Notes: a model not told the origin generated them from the letters alone. Positions 17,308 through 26,718 are shown, counted from the first letter of the stretch. The stretch: DNA of 64,000 nucleotides from Psychroflexus salarius (GCF_900129035.1 NZ_FQTW01000005.1:1-64000); one strand, 5' to 3'. Numbers and translations are program-made.

Positions 17308-18813
17308 ATGTCTAAAATTCATTACATCAACGATGCGCATTTAAGTATTAATCAAATAGAACAACTGCTTCAAGGTAACTTTAAATTGGCATTGTCTAAG
17401 TCTGCTAAAGCTTCAATTTTAAAAGCACGAAATTATTTAGACCATAATCCAGCTATAAGCGAAAAGGCTTTTTACGGAATAAATACTGGTTTTGGATCGC
17501 TATGTAATATTCAGATTTCTAATGAGAAACTATCTGAACTTCAGCGAAATTTAGTTTTATCTCATGCTTGTGGAACAGGAGATTTAGTTGATCAAGAAAT
17601 CGTTAAAATAATGCTATTGCTAAAAATTCAATCCTTAAGCTATGGACATTCTGGCATTAGTTTAGAAGTGGTTGAGCGACTTATTTATTTTTATAATCAC
17701 AATATATTTCCCGTTGTTTACAGTCAAGGTTCACTTGGGGCTTCAGGAGATTTGGCACCATTAGCGCATTTGTCTTTGCCATTATTAGGTGAAGGTGAAG
17801 TTTATGAGAACAATACAATAATTGACGCTAAACAAATCTTAGCGACTCATAAGTTAAAGCCTTTAGAGTTACAATCAAAAGAAGGTTTAGCGCTTTTAAA
17901 TGGAACGCAGTTTATGAGTGCGCACGCCGTTTATGCCTTAATTCAAACCAAGCAGTTGATTGACTTAGGTGATTTAGTTTCGGCTGTTTCTATGGATGGT
18001 TTTGATTGTAATTTATCACCATTCGATGCCTTGGTTCATCAAGTTAGACCACATCAAGGTCAGGTTAAAACAGCTCAACGTATTTTACAACTTCGCCAAA
18101 ATAGCCCTATAGCTCAAGCTGATAAAAAACACGTTCAAGATCCGTACTCGTTTAGGTGTGTGCCGCAAGTTCATGGCGCTACAAAAGACACCTTCGAGTT
18201 TGTGAAAAAAACCATTGAAATAGAAATTAATTCGGTGACCGATAATCCTAATATTTTTGTTGATGAAAATAAAATAATATCAGGCGGAAATTTTCACGGT
18301 CAGCCAATTGCTCTGCCTATAGATTATTTGGCAATTGCTTTGGCTGAACTCGCAAATATATCAGAGCGACGAACTTATCAATTGGTATCAGGCTTGCGCG
18401 ATTTACCAGATTTTCTTGTTGATGTGCCAGGATTAAACAGTGGTTTTATGATTCCGCAATATACAGCAGCAAGTATTGTTAGTCAAAATAAACAATTATG
18501 TACGCCAGCTTCGATTGACTCTATTGTATCTTCTAACGGTCAAGAAGATCACGTTAGTATGGGGGCAAATGCAGCAACCAAGCTTATAAAGGTGGTCGAA
18601 AATGTTTATACCGTTTTAGCTATTGAATTATTTAATGCTTCTCAAGCTTTATATTTTAGAGAACCACTTCTGAGCAGTGAAGAAATTCAAGATTTTATCC
18701 AGAAATTTAGAACAAAAGTTCCATTAGTTAAAGCCGATAAATTTATGGCAGCTGAAATTAAAGCATCGATTAATTTTTGTAAATCAACCGATGCTTCACA
18801 ATGGATTATTTAG
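17308..18813 (+). CDS. hutH: Histidine ammonia-lyase
   Basis: 501 residues. The MIO-forming triad Ala-Ser-Gly is at 145-147 within GSLGASGDLAPLAH. Also present are YGINTGFG, NGTQFMSAH, QDPYSFRCVPQVHGA and GNFHGQP. It deaminates histidine to urocanate. No hutU, hutI or other histidine-degradation gene is in the window, so the pathway would be elsewhere. The stop overlaps the convergent SDR gene by 8 bases. Confidence 0.95.
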   Translation: MSKIHYINDAHLSINQIEQLLQGNFKLALSKSAKASILKARNYLDHNPAISEKAFYGINTGFGSLCNIQISNEKLSELQRNLVLSHACGTGDLVDQEIVKIMLLLKIQSLSYGHSGISLEVVERLIYFYNHNIFPVVYSQGSLGASGDLAPLAHLSLPLLGEGEVYENNTIIDAKQILATHKLKPLELQSKEGLALLNGTQFMSAHAVYALIQTKQLIDLGDLVSAVSMDGFDCNLSPFDALVHQVRPHQGQVKTAQRILQLRQNSPIAQADKKHVQDPYSFRCVPQVHGATKDTFEFVKKTIEIEINSVTDNPNIFVDENKIISGGNFHGQPIALPIDYLAIALAELANISERRTYQLVSGLRDLPDFLVDVPGLNSGFMIPQYTAASIVSQNKQLCTPASIDSIVSSNGQEDHVSMGANAATKLIKVVENVYTVLAIELFNASQALYFREPLLSSEEIQDFIQKFRTKVPLVKADKFMAAEIKASINFCKSTDASQWII

Positions 18814-19687
18814 CTTTTTTACTTTTTATCATTTCTTCGAGCATGTCCCACATCTGCTCAGGAATTTGATCGAGTAAATTAAACTGTCCAGCACCTTTTA
18901 ACCATTCGCCACCATCAATTGTGATTACTTCACCATTAAGATAAGCTGAAAAATCAGAGACTAAAAAGGCAGCTAAATTGGCAAGTTCTTGATGGTCACC
19001 GACACGTTTAAGCGGTACTTTTTTAGCTAAATCAAACTTGTCTTTTAGCTCGCCTGGTAAAAGTCTATCCCAAGCGCCTTTTGTTGGAAATGGACCTGGT
19101 GCAATTGCATTAAATCTAATACCATATTTTGCCCATTCTACTGCCAACGAGCGTGTCATGGCTAAGACACCAGCTTTAGCCGTTGCACTTGGGACAACAT
19201 AAGCTGAGCCTGTCCAAGCGTAAGTCGTAACAATATTTAGAACCCTTTTGTTGGTCTCTTTTTTATCAATCCAATGTTTACCTAGCGCCAGCGTGCAATT
19301 TTTAGTCCCTTTTAGTACAATATCAATAATAGTATCAAAAGCGTTACTCGATAAGCGCTCAGTTGGCGAAATAAAATTACCAGCAGCATTGTTAAGTAAA
19401 ACATCAATAGTACCAAGCGTTTCATGAGCTTTTTCTAGCATATTTTCAACTTGGTCGTAATGCCTAACATCGCATTGTAAAGGAATACATTTTGCATCAA
19501 CATTAGCACTAAGTTCGCTTGCGGTTTTTTTCAGTTTATCTAAATTTCGTGAGGTAATTACCACATTGGCACCGAGTTCTAAAAAGTATTTGGTCATTGA
19601 TTTCCCCAATCCAGAACCACCACCAGTTACAATAATATTAGTGTCTTTTAAAGCGTCTTCACGCAACATTTTGTCAGTATAAGCCAT
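18806..19687 (-). CDS. SDR-family oxidoreductase, 2,4-dienoyl-CoA reductase-like
   Basis: 293 residues from ATG at 19687; a longer frame to 19708 adds seven residues that do not fit the family. TGGGSGLGKSM (21-31) binds NADP(H), NNAAGNF is at 99-105, and RSLAVEWAKYGIRFNAIAPGP follows. The usual catalytic Tyr of YxxxK is replaced: the sequence is PSATAK with Ser at 167 and Lys171, as in dienoyl-CoA reductases. It probably acts on enoyl-CoA compounds in fatty-acid oxidation. Confidence 0.88.
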   Translation of the reverse strand: MAYTDKMLREDALKDTNIIVTGGGSGLGKSMTKYFLELGANVVITSRNLDKLKKTASELSANVDAKCIPLQCDVRHYDQVENMLEKAHETLGTIDVLLNNAAGNFISPTERLSSNAFDTIIDIVLKGTKNCTLALGKHWIDKKETNKRVLNIVTTYAWTGSAYVVPSATAKAGVLAMTRSLAVEWAKYGIRFNAIAPGPFPTKGAWDRLLPGELKDKFDLAKKVPLKRVGDHQELANLAAFLVSDFSAYLNGEVITIDGGEWLKGAGQFNLLDQIPEQMWDMLEEMIKSKKAK

Positions 19688-19756
19688 TGTTTTTTCTTTT
19701 GAATACAAGTTACGATTTTTTCAAACTTTAAGATTGAAGTTCGTAACTTTTCCGTT

Positions 19757-19792
19757 AACTGAAAATTGACAGCTTGTTGTCGTTTTTCAGTT
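19757..19792. terminator. Stem-loop after menA
   Basis: AACTGAAAA (19757-19765) pairs with TTTTCAGTT (19784-19792); an inner GACA/TGTC pair extends it. It lies between the menA stop and the SDR gene on the minus strand. No strong T-run follows, so it may be a weak terminator or another hairpin. Confidence 0.45.
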
Positions 19793-19824
19793 GAAGTTAA
19801 AGCTGAGAGTTCAATAACTTCAGA

Positions 19825-20724
19825 TTAAAATAAACTTGCTAGAAGATAAATTAAGGCTATTGCAAAACAACTTAGCGCTACTTTTTTTAATTCAGGATCT
19901 AAGTCTTTGGGATTAGTGTAATTAATGACTTTCTTTAAGTGAATAAGTAAAGGAATACATCCTATTAAACTTAACCATTGGTCATTCTCAAATCGGAAAT
20001 AGCCATAAAAAACTAAACACAGTATCGCTATACAAATGAGACTTACGTGATAGATTTTGGCAAATTTCTTTCCATGCTTAACCACTAAAGTTAATTTGTT
20101 AGAATTTCGATCACTATTCTCGTCGCGCATATTATTAAGATTGAGCACCGCAGCTGATAAGAGACCAATACTTGTTGCTGGCAATAATTGAATTTCGTAA
20201 AATTGATTTGTCATTAAATATTGACTCCCTAAAACAGCTACTAAGCCAAAAAAAACAAATACAAATACATCACCTAAACCTTTGTAACCGTAAGCTGTAT
20301 CACCAACAGTATATTTAATAGCGGCAATTGTGGCTAAAATGCCTAATGCAAAAAATAGGAGCGAGGCTAAGAAATTGTCTTGTCCAAAAGCCTTATAAAT
20401 TAATGCAATTGCTAGAACTAAACCAATAATACTATTAATAATAATACCGCGTTTAAGCTCTTTATCAGTTAATGCACCACTTTGTAAAGCACGTTGAGGT
20501 CCTAGTCGATCATCATTATCAGTACCTTTAACGCCATCGCCATAATCGTTAGCAAAATTAGATAAGATTTGGAAGCTGAGTGTTGTTAAAATAGCAAGCC
20601 AAAAAATGGTCTGGTCAAAAGCCTTTTGCTCAAAAGCTAAACTACTACCCATTAAAATACCTGCAATAGAAAGTGGTAAGGTTCGTAATCTTGCTGCTGA
20701 AATCCAAGCTTTAAACTTTTGCAT
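19825..20724 (-). CDS. menA: 1,4-dihydroxy-2-naphthoate octaprenyltransferase
   Basis: 299 residues and eight or nine membrane segments. Of the two prenyl-diphosphate/metal motifs, the first is NFANDYGDGVKGTDNDDRLG (about 56-75) and the second DENSDRNSNK in the second half. AARLRTLPLSIAGILMG is the usual start. It prenylates DHNA in menaquinone synthesis in the inner membrane. It follows purB with one base of overlap. The rest of the men pathway is elsewhere. Confidence 0.94.
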   Translation of the reverse strand: MQKFKAWISAARLRTLPLSIAGILMGSSLAFEQKAFDQTIFWLAILTTLSFQILSNFANDYGDGVKGTDNDDRLGPQRALQSGALTDKELKRGIIINSIIGLVLAIALIYKAFGQDNFLASLLFFALGILATIAAIKYTVGDTAYGYKGLGDVFVFVFFGLVAVLGSQYLMTNQFYEIQLLPATSIGLLSAAVLNLNNMRDENSDRNSNKLTLVVKHGKKFAKIYHVSLICIAILCLVFYGYFRFENDQWLSLIGCIPLLIHLKKVINYTNPKDLDPELKKVALSCFAIALIYLLASLF

Positions 20725-22061
20725 TAAATCCCTATATAATTTTGTGGCGTAATTTGCTTTAATTCTTGCTTAACTTCATCACTAACTTCTAAGGTTTCAA
20801 TAAAAGCTTGAATACTTTTTTGATTGATTACTGAGTTTGTTCTTGTTAATCCTTTTAAAGCTTCATAAGGTTTTGGATAGGCTTCACGACGTAAAATGGT
20901 TTGAATAGCCTCAGCAACAACAGCCCAATTTTGCTCTAAGTCTTGATTAATTTTCCTCTCGTTTAATAATAATTTCCCTAATCCTTTAGCTGTTGATTTT
21001 AAGGCGATTAAACTATGAGCGATGGGCATACCAATACTCCTTAAAACAGTTGAGTCGGTTAAGTCGCGTTGTAATCTTGAAACGGGTAATTTTGCAGAAA
21101 GATGTTCAAATAATGCATTGGCAATTCCTAAATTTCCTTCTGAGTTTTCAAAATCGATAGGATTAACTTTGTGCGGCATTGCTGAAGAACCAACTTCGCC
21201 TGCTTTAATTTTTTGTTTAAAATAGTCCATCGAGACATAAGTCCAAATATCACGATCTAAATCAATTATAATTGTATTGATACGCTTTAAGGCATCAAAA
21301 GTTGCCGCTAGATAATCATAGTGTTCAATTTGTGTGGTTGGAAAAGAGTATTTTAAATTTAAACTTTTTTCCACAAAATTTTGACCAAATGCTTTCCAAT
21401 CAATTGTTGGGTATGCTACATGATGCGCATTGAAGTTTCCAGTTGCACCACCAAACTTAGCAGGCATTGGTGTTTTTTCGAGCGTTTTGATTTGTTCTTC
21501 TAACCTCACAACAAAGACTTCAATTTCTTTTCCTAAACGTGTAGGTGAAGCTGGCTGCCCATGTGTTTTGGCAAGCATAGGAATATGTTTCCATTCGCTT
21601 GATTTTTGCTTTAGAGCTTCAATAAGCAACTTCAATTCAGGGGTATAAACCTGGTTTAAACCTTCTTTTAAACTTAAAGGAACAGCGGTATTGTTGATGT
21701 CTTGGGAGGTTAATCCAAAGTGAATAAATTCTTTTGATTCTGTTAAGCCTAACTCATCAAATTTTGACTTAATGAAGTATTCAACTGCTTTAACATCATG
21801 ATTTGTGGTAGTTTCGATTTCTTTTACAGCTTCAGCATCTTTAGTGTTGAAATTTTTATAAATAGCACGAAGTTGATTAAATAAATTATGGTCGAAGTTT
21901 TTAAGTTGCGGTAGTGGTAACTGACATAAGCTAATAAAGTATTCAATTTCTACATGAACGCGATATTTTATTAAGGCCTGCTCACTAAAAAATTGATTCA
22001 AGTCTTTAGTTTTAGAAGCATAGCGTCCGTCAATTGGTGAAATAGCGTTGAGAGCATTCAT
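20724..22061 (-). CDS. purB: Adenylosuccinate lyase
   Basis: 445 residues from ATG at 22061 (MNALNAISPIDGRY). An upstream ATG at 22094 lies inside a perfect -7 element (TATATTTG, 22084-22091), so it would not be in the message. The fumarase/aspartase signature GSSAMPHKVNPIDFENSEGN is present, with TTNHDVKAVEYF and KTHGQPA. It acts twice in purine synthesis. It is co-transcribed with menA. Confidence 0.97.
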   Translation of the reverse strand: MNALNAISPIDGRYASKTKDLNQFFSEQALIKYRVHVEIEYFISLCQLPLPQLKNFDHNLFNQLRAIYKNFNTKDAEAVKEIETTTNHDVKAVEYFIKSKFDELGLTESKEFIHFGLTSQDINNTAVPLSLKEGLNQVYTPELKLLIEALKQKSSEWKHIPMLAKTHGQPASPTRLGKEIEVFVVRLEEQIKTLEKTPMPAKFGGATGNFNAHHVAYPTIDWKAFGQNFVEKSLNLKYSFPTTQIEHYDYLAATFDALKRINTIIIDLDRDIWTYVSMDYFKQKIKAGEVGSSAMPHKVNPIDFENSEGNLGIANALFEHLSAKLPVSRLQRDLTDSTVLRSIGMPIAHSLIALKSTAKGLGKLLLNERKINQDLEQNWAVVAEAIQTILRREAYPKPYEALKGLTRTNSVINQKSIQAFIETLEVSDEVKQELKQITPQNYIGI

Positions 22062-22083
22062 AGTTGAGGTTTTAAGACGCTCG

Positions 22084-22091
22084 CAAATATA
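22084..22091 (-). promoter_or_regulatory. Bacteroidota -7 element for purB
   Basis: TATATTTG on the minus strand, 23 bases upstream of the chosen ATG. It overlaps the first codons of the longer alternative frame and so decides the start. Confidence 0.55.
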
Positions 22092-22140
22092 CATTATTAG
22101 CCCTAAATTTTAGTTGAAATTGAGGGAAATAAGCTAGATT

Positions 22141-22824
22141 TTAATTGTGTTTAGTGATGTCTTTTATAGCTTGAGGAACACCAGTTGAAGCTTTTTCAGC
22201 GTATATTTTTGTTTTATTATTAGCTTTTATTTGAGGCTGTGGATCAATAAAGTAAATTGGTGTTTCAGCTTTCTTAAAATCGATTAAACTTGCAGCAGGA
22301 TAGACTTGCATTGAAGTTCCTACAACCATAATAATATCGGCAACTTCAACCTGAGCAATGGCGTGTTCAAACATTGGTACAGCTTCACCAAACCAAACAA
22401 CATGAGGTCTGAGTTGACTGTTTTTTTCACATGTATTTCCAATTTTGATATCTTCTGACCAGTTATAAATTAAGCTATCATCAATACTACTTTTAGCTTT
22501 CATTAATTCACCATGAAGATGCGTTACGCTTTTGCTACCGGCGCGTTCATGCAAATCATCTACATTTTGTGTGATGATATTGACTAGATATTTCTGTTCA
22601 AGCTGAGCCAAAGCTAAGTGTGCTGCGTTAGGTTTTACGCTTTTAAGCTGTTTTCGGCGTTGGTTGTAAAAATCTAAAACCAGTTCAGGGTTTTTCTTGA
22701 ATCCTTCTGGCGTAGCTACTTGCATTACATCATGGCCTTCCCAGAGTCCATCATGGTCGCGAAAAGTTTTAACGCCGCTTTCAGCACTAATTCCAGCTCC
22801 AGTAAGAACGCAAATATTTAACAT
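22141..22824 (-). CDS. cobB: NAD-dependent protein deacylase (sirtuin), zinc cysteines missing
   Basis: 227 residues. NAD-binding motifs are GAGISAESGVKTFR (9-22), TQNVDDLHERAG (85-96) and the catalytic HLHGEL with His104. Tyr53 and Arg56 in DFYNQRRKQ fit the class III YxxR pair that recognises succinyl/malonyl-lysine, so desuccinylation is plausible. The region between HGEL and LRPHVVWFGE normally carries four zinc cysteines; only Cys132 remains. The gene lies 2 bases after the carboxypeptidase-regulatory-like gene ends. Confidence 0.92.
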   Translation of the reverse strand: MLNICVLTGAGISAESGVKTFRDHDGLWEGHDVMQVATPEGFKKNPELVLDFYNQRRKQLKSVKPNAAHLALAQLEQKYLVNIITQNVDDLHERAGSKSVTHLHGELMKAKSSIDDSLIYNWSEDIKIGNTCEKNSQLRPHVVWFGEAVPMFEHAIAQVEVADIIMVVGTSMQVYPAASLIDFKKAETPIYFIDPQPQIKANNKTKIYAEKASTGVPQAIKDITKHN

Positions 22825-22826
22825 GT

Positions 22827-23594
22827 TTATCGGTTAACTGCTCTATATTCTTCATAACAATCACTGATGGCATCAAGTAATTGTAAATCGTTAGCCTTGC
22901 GGACAAAAGATTCTGAGTAGTCACATTTTTTTAGAATGTCTACAATATCAACTTTGCTGATTTGGAGGACAGCTGATAACGTTTCACGATCAAATTTATC
23001 TTGTAGTAAATCTCGAATGGCATTGTCTTGCTTCATTTTTCGTAAACGCTTCATCTGTTTTGGCTTTTTACCAAAAATTTGATAGAGCAAATCAGCAGGA
23101 TTTAAAATGGCGTCTATGGTTCGAGAAATAGATGAGCTTTGGTAATTGCCACCTTCATAGGCATAATCTGTTCCAGAAATTGAATATCTGTAATTATCGT
23201 AAATGGGGATATTTTTTGCGTCAATCTCTAGAAAACCTGTAAGTTTAATGTCTTGTAATTTTACTTCTTCTAGAGCAATAGCAGATTCTGTCATTTTAAT
23301 TTTAACATCACCAAAATCTACCCAATCTTGAGTAATGCGAACTTGAATAGGTTTAAAGCCTAAATAAGAAAAGTATAAGGTGTCATTGACATGCGCCTTT
23401 ATATTAAAACGCCCGTTTGAATTGGTAACTGTACCTCTAACGGTGTTGATATTGATAATATTTACATTTTCAAGAATTTTATCATTAGCGGCATTCATGA
23501 CCGTACCTTTAATTGTTTCAAGTTTTGCGTTTAGTGAATCTTGGCTAAAACTTGCTAGTGATAAAAAAAATAAGATGTAATATAAATACTTCAT
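22827..23594 (-). CDS. Secreted carboxypeptidase-regulatory-like domain protein
   Basis: 255 residues. The signal peptide ends near SLASFSQ (about 18). A CarboxypepD_reg-like beta domain spans about 28-105 (IKGTVMNAANDKILENVNI, then GRFNIKAHVNDTLYFSYLGF), the same fold that begins many TonB-dependent receptors, but no plug or barrel follows. The C-terminal half has GKKPKQMKRLRK and a helical end. Probably periplasmic or outer-membrane associated. It precedes cobB by 2 bases. Its role is unknown. Confidence 0.82.
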   Translation of the reverse strand: MKYLYYILFFLSLASFSQDSLNAKLETIKGTVMNAANDKILENVNIININTVRGTVTNSNGRFNIKAHVNDTLYFSYLGFKPIQVRITQDWVDFGDVKIKMTESAIALEEVKLQDIKLTGFLEIDAKNIPIYDNYRYSISGTDYAYEGGNYQSSSISRTIDAILNPADLLYQIFGKKPKQMKRLRKMKQDNAIRDLLQDKFDRETLSAVLQISKVDIVDILKKCDYSESFVRKANDLQLLDAISDCYEEYRAVNR

Positions 23595-23609
23595 TTTTTA
23601 AAAATAAAG

Positions 23610-23647
23610 AAATCTTAATACGCAACGTATGTGTCGTATTAAGATTT
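23610..23647 (-). terminator. Terminator of the DEAD-box helicase gene
   Basis: Perfect 13-bp inverted repeat AAATCTTAATACG (23610-23622) and its complement (23635-23647), 12-base loop, followed by a T-rich run on the minus strand. Confidence 0.75.
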
Positions 23648-23662
23648 CGATAAAATTAACAA

Positions 23663-25411
23663 TTACTGTTTTTTGCGTCGACGTTCAATTGATTTGTTTA
23701 CGCTGCGATCTCTATTTCTGCCACCAGATTTAAAATCACGTTTGCCAGAACCTTTACCGCTAGAGTGGCGCTTACCAGAACGTTTGCCTTTAAAGCCACC
23801 GCCTGATTTTTTCTTGTCTTTTGTGATTTCAACATTAACATGTCTGCCAAATAGTTTAAAATCTTCAAATAAAGCTTTAACTTTTTCAACATCGTCGTTT
23901 GGGACATTAAAAAATGAAAATGTGTTTTTAACATCAACTCTGGCTACTGCATCGCGGCCTAAATCAAGTGTTTCTTTTAAAAAGTCTTTTAGAGACATCC
24001 AGTTAAAGCCGTCTTTTTCACCAACGTTAATAAAAAAGCGTGTTTCATCGCCGTAGCTTGCACTGCTTTTTCCACCACGGTCTTCAGAAGGTTTTGTCAA
24101 CTTAGGAGCGTTTTTATAGTAGTTATGAAAACGCGTAAACTCAACTGAAAAGAATTTTTTAATTAAATCTTCTTTTGAAATATCTTCAAATTGAGACTCA
24201 AGTTGATCGACATAAGGATCTATATCGTGATTGATTTCAGTATTGTGAACTTCTTTAGCTAAATGCAGTAATTGAACTTTACAAATTTCATCACCAGTTG
24301 GTAATTCTTTTGCTACAAAACTTTGACCAATAATACGTTCAACTTGTTTAATTTTACGTATTTCACTTTTAGTGATAATCACCATTGAAGTACCTTCTTT
24401 GCCAGCACGACCAGTACGTCCGCTTCGGTGTGTATAAGTTTCAATTTCGTCAGGTAATTGGTAATTGATAACATGTGTAATATCGTCTACATCAATTCCT
24501 CGCGCCGCAACATCAGTAGCCACAAGCATTTGGATTGACTTAGACCGGAAGCTTTTCATAACCAAATCACGTTGATTTTGGCTTAAATCGCCATGAATTG
24601 CTGAGGCCGAATAGCCATCTTCTATTAAACGTTCTGCTACTTTTTGAGTATCGCGTTTAGTTCTACAAAATACAACGGCATAAATATCGGGATTTGCATC
24701 TACCAAACGCTTCATTGCATTATAGCGGTCTCGACCAGCAACAATGAAGTATTCGTGAGTTACATTTTTAGTAGAAACATTTTTCTTACCAATAGTTATT
24801 TCTTTTGGGTTTTGCATAAACTTTTTAGCAATCTGCGCAACCTCTTTTGGCATTGTGGCACTAAATAGCCAAGTGTTTTTTGTGGCTGGTGAGTGCGACA
24901 AAATCTCTTTGATATCCTCAAAAAAGCCCATGTTAAGCATTTCATCAGCCTCATCAAGAATACATATATCAATTTTTGATATGTCAATAATGTTTCGACG
25001 AATCATATCTTTCATTCGTCCAGGTGTTGCCACAATAATTTGCGCTCCTTTTTTAATTTGTTTCGCCTGGTCTGTAATACTTGCACCGCCATAAACCGCA
25101 ACTGTATTGAGGTTTTTGTAATGTTTAGCATAAGATTTTAATTCGTTTGTGATTTGCAAACAAAGCTCGCGAGTAGGCGACAAGATTAAACCCTGTGTGC
25201 TTTTAGAATTAAGATCGATGTTTTGAATTAGTGGAAAGCCGAATGCAGCAGTTTTTCCTGTACCTGTTTGGGCTAGCGCAACCATATCGGTTGGCTCTTC
25301 AAGCAAAATAGGAATGGTTTTTTCCTGTACTTCACTTGGTGACTCAAACCCCATATCTTTTACTGCTTCTAAGATTTCTTGGCTTAAGCCTAATGATTCA
25401 AATGTATTCAT
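23663..25411 (-). CDS. deaD: DEAD-box RNA helicase, DeaD/CsdA type
   Basis: 582 residues from ATG at 25411 (MNTFESLGLSQEI); an upstream in-frame ATG at 25468 is upstream of the -7 element. Motifs in order: AQTGTGKTAAF, PTRELCLQI, TPGRMKD, DEAD, SAT, VVFCRTKR, ARGIDVDD and HRSGRTGRAGKEG. An RNA-binding DbpA-like domain (RFFINVGEKDGFNWMSLKDF) and a Lys/Arg/Gly-rich tail (about 535-582) follow. It unwinds structured RNA in ribosome assembly or cold adaptation. It is the only gene of its transcript. Confidence 0.94.
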   Translation of the reverse strand: MNTFESLGLSQEILEAVKDMGFESPSEVQEKTIPILLEEPTDMVALAQTGTGKTAAFGFPLIQNIDLNSKSTQGLILSPTRELCLQITNELKSYAKHYKNLNTVAVYGGASITDQAKQIKKGAQIIVATPGRMKDMIRRNIIDISKIDICILDEADEMLNMGFFEDIKEILSHSPATKNTWLFSATMPKEVAQIAKKFMQNPKEITIGKKNVSTKNVTHEYFIVAGRDRYNAMKRLVDANPDIYAVVFCRTKRDTQKVAERLIEDGYSASAIHGDLSQNQRDLVMKSFRSKSIQMLVATDVAARGIDVDDITHVINYQLPDEIETYTHRSGRTGRAGKEGTSMVIITKSEIRKIKQVERIIGQSFVAKELPTGDEICKVQLLHLAKEVHNTEINHDIDPYVDQLESQFEDISKEDLIKKFFSVEFTRFHNYYKNAPKLTKPSEDRGGKSSASYGDETRFFINVGEKDGFNWMSLKDFLKETLDLGRDAVARVDVKNTFSFFNVPNDDVEKVKALFEDFKLFGRHVNVEITKDKKKSGGGFKGKRSGKRHSSGKGSGKRDFKSGGRNRDRSVNKSIERRRKKQ

Positions 25412-25431
25412 ATAAATTTTAAAAATAGCTG

Positions 25432-25439
25432 CAAAGATA
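25432..25439 (-). promoter_or_regulatory. Bacteroidota -7 element for DEAD-box helicase
   Basis: TATCTTTG on the minus strand, exact TAnnTTTG, 20 bases before the ATG. A TTG lies 14 bases upstream, closer than the usual -33 spacing. Confidence 0.5.
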
Positions 25440-25531
25440 GGTTTTAAATATGACAATCTAAGCATCATAATGTTAAGCCTTGTTTAGAAGTTAAAGTGTT
25501 TTGTTTTTTCAATTTTGATTTTGGTGATTAC

Positions 25532-25560
25532 TGTAACAAAATAATAACTTTACCTACTAA
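25532..25560 (+). promoter_or_regulatory. Possible ECF-type promoter of the second sigma gene
   Basis: TGTAAC (25532-25537) and CTACTAA (25554-25560) resemble an ECF -35 and a degenerate -10, 20 bases before the GTG start. Weaker than the promoter at 10859. Confidence 0.3.
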
Positions 25561-25580
25561 TTAATTGAATTAAATCTTAC

Positions 25581-26075
25581 GTGATTAAACAGCAAGAGCA
25601 TCAGTTTGTAGAGTTACTTGAAACTCACCAAAATATTGTGCATAAAATATGCCGGCTTTACACGCATGATGAAAGTTCTCACAAGGATTTATTTCAAGAA
25701 ATTACAGTTCAATTATGGAAAGCTTTTCCAAAATTTAGAGGCGATGCTAAGTTTAGTACTTGGATGTATCGAGTAGCATTAAATACAGCAATTACACTTT
25801 ACCGTAAACGCAAACGAAGCATCACTACATCAGATATTGACCAAATAAATTTTAAAATTGCTTCGGAAGTTTATGATGACACGGTAGAAGAAAATTTAAA
25901 GCTGATGTATTCAGCTATAAAAGAATTAAATGATATTGATAAAGCCTTAGTTTTTTTATATCTAGAAGATAAAAACTATAAAGAAATTTCTGAAACACTT
26001 GGGATTACTGAAGTTAATGCAAGAGTGAAAATGAATCGTGTAAAAACCAAGTTAAAACGAATTTTGAACCCCTAA
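25581..26075 (+). CDS. ECF-type RNA polymerase sigma factor
   Basis: 164 residues from a GTG start. Region 2: HKDLFQEITVQLWKAFPKFR, then FSTWMYRVALNTAITLYRK. Region 4: KALVFLYLEDKNYKEISETL, then NARVKMNRVKTKLKR. It precedes a multi-pass membrane protein by 2 bases and a TraB/GumN protein further on, a set that recurs in Flavobacteriaceae. The regulator and signal are not known. Confidence 0.9.
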   Translation: MIKQQEHQFVELLETHQNIVHKICRLYTHDESSHKDLFQEITVQLWKAFPKFRGDAKFSTWMYRVALNTAITLYRKRKRSITTSDIDQINFKIASEVYDDTVEENLKLMYSAIKELNDIDKALVFLYLEDKNYKEISETLGITEVNARVKMNRVKTKLKRILNP

Positions 26076-26077
26076 TT

Positions 26078-26683
26078 ATGGATGAATTAGAATTATTAAA
26101 AAAACGCTGGCAAGCTCAAGAGTCCAGTTTGCCCAATTATAAATCAACAGAGATTTATGAAATGCTTCATAAAAAGTCGTCTTCTATTGTGAAATGGATT
26201 TTTTTGATCAGTATTTTTGAATTCATATTTTGGTTTGTGATTGAATTTATTGGCATGTCCCAAAGCGTTAATGAGAGTTTAAAAGAGCTTGATTTACAAA
26301 CTTTTTATAGAGTAACTTTAGTGGTTAATTATGTGGTTATTATCGCTTTTATCATTAAGTTTTTCTTTAATTATAGACAAATACAAACCACGGATACCGT
26401 TAAGAGTTTAATGAAAACTATTGTTAAAACACGTTTAACTGTAAAATACTATGTTTGGTTTAATATCATCTTCTTTGCGATTACATCTATTGTTTCAGTT
26501 GTGGTAACCTTAAATCATCTTGATAATATAAATTCTCAGAGTTTTTGGTTAAGCATACTTATATCAATAGCTATTCTTGGTTTCATTATTTTAATTATTT
26601 GGGCTTTCTATCGCTTATTATATGGCATTTTGACTAGAAGACTTTTAATTAATTATAAGAACTTAAAAAAAATTGAACTTTAA
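26078..26683 (+). CDS. Four-segment membrane protein, possible sigma regulator
   Basis: 201 residues. A soluble N-terminus (about 1-37, DELELLKKRWQAQESSLPNY) is followed by membrane segments near 39-58, 80-100, 121-143 and 154-180. The N-terminal pattern LKKRW then a polar stretch resembles proteins encoded after ECF sigma factors, so it may be an anti-sigma factor, but no motif proves this. Homologues are sometimes wrongly labelled carotene monooxygenase. It starts 2 bases after the sigma gene. Confidence 0.65.
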   Translation: MDELELLKKRWQAQESSLPNYKSTEIYEMLHKKSSSIVKWIFLISIFEFIFWFVIEFIGMSQSVNESLKELDLQTFYRVTLVVNYVVIIAFIIKFFFNYRQIQTTDTVKSLMKTIVKTRLTVKYYVWFNIIFFAITSIVSVVVTLNHLDNINSQSFWLSILISIAILGFIILIIWAFYRLLYGILTRRLLINYKNLKKIEL

Positions 26684-26718
26684 ATAGATTTTTAATAACA
26701 AACAAAAAAACTTTTATT

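Noticed and set aside
22062-22094. Longer purB reading frame
   Set aside because: It starts inside the TATATTTG -7 element.
23673-24056. Plus-strand reading frame opposite the helicase C-terminus
   Set aside because: Antisense shadow of the Lys/Gly-rich helicase tail, with no support of its own.
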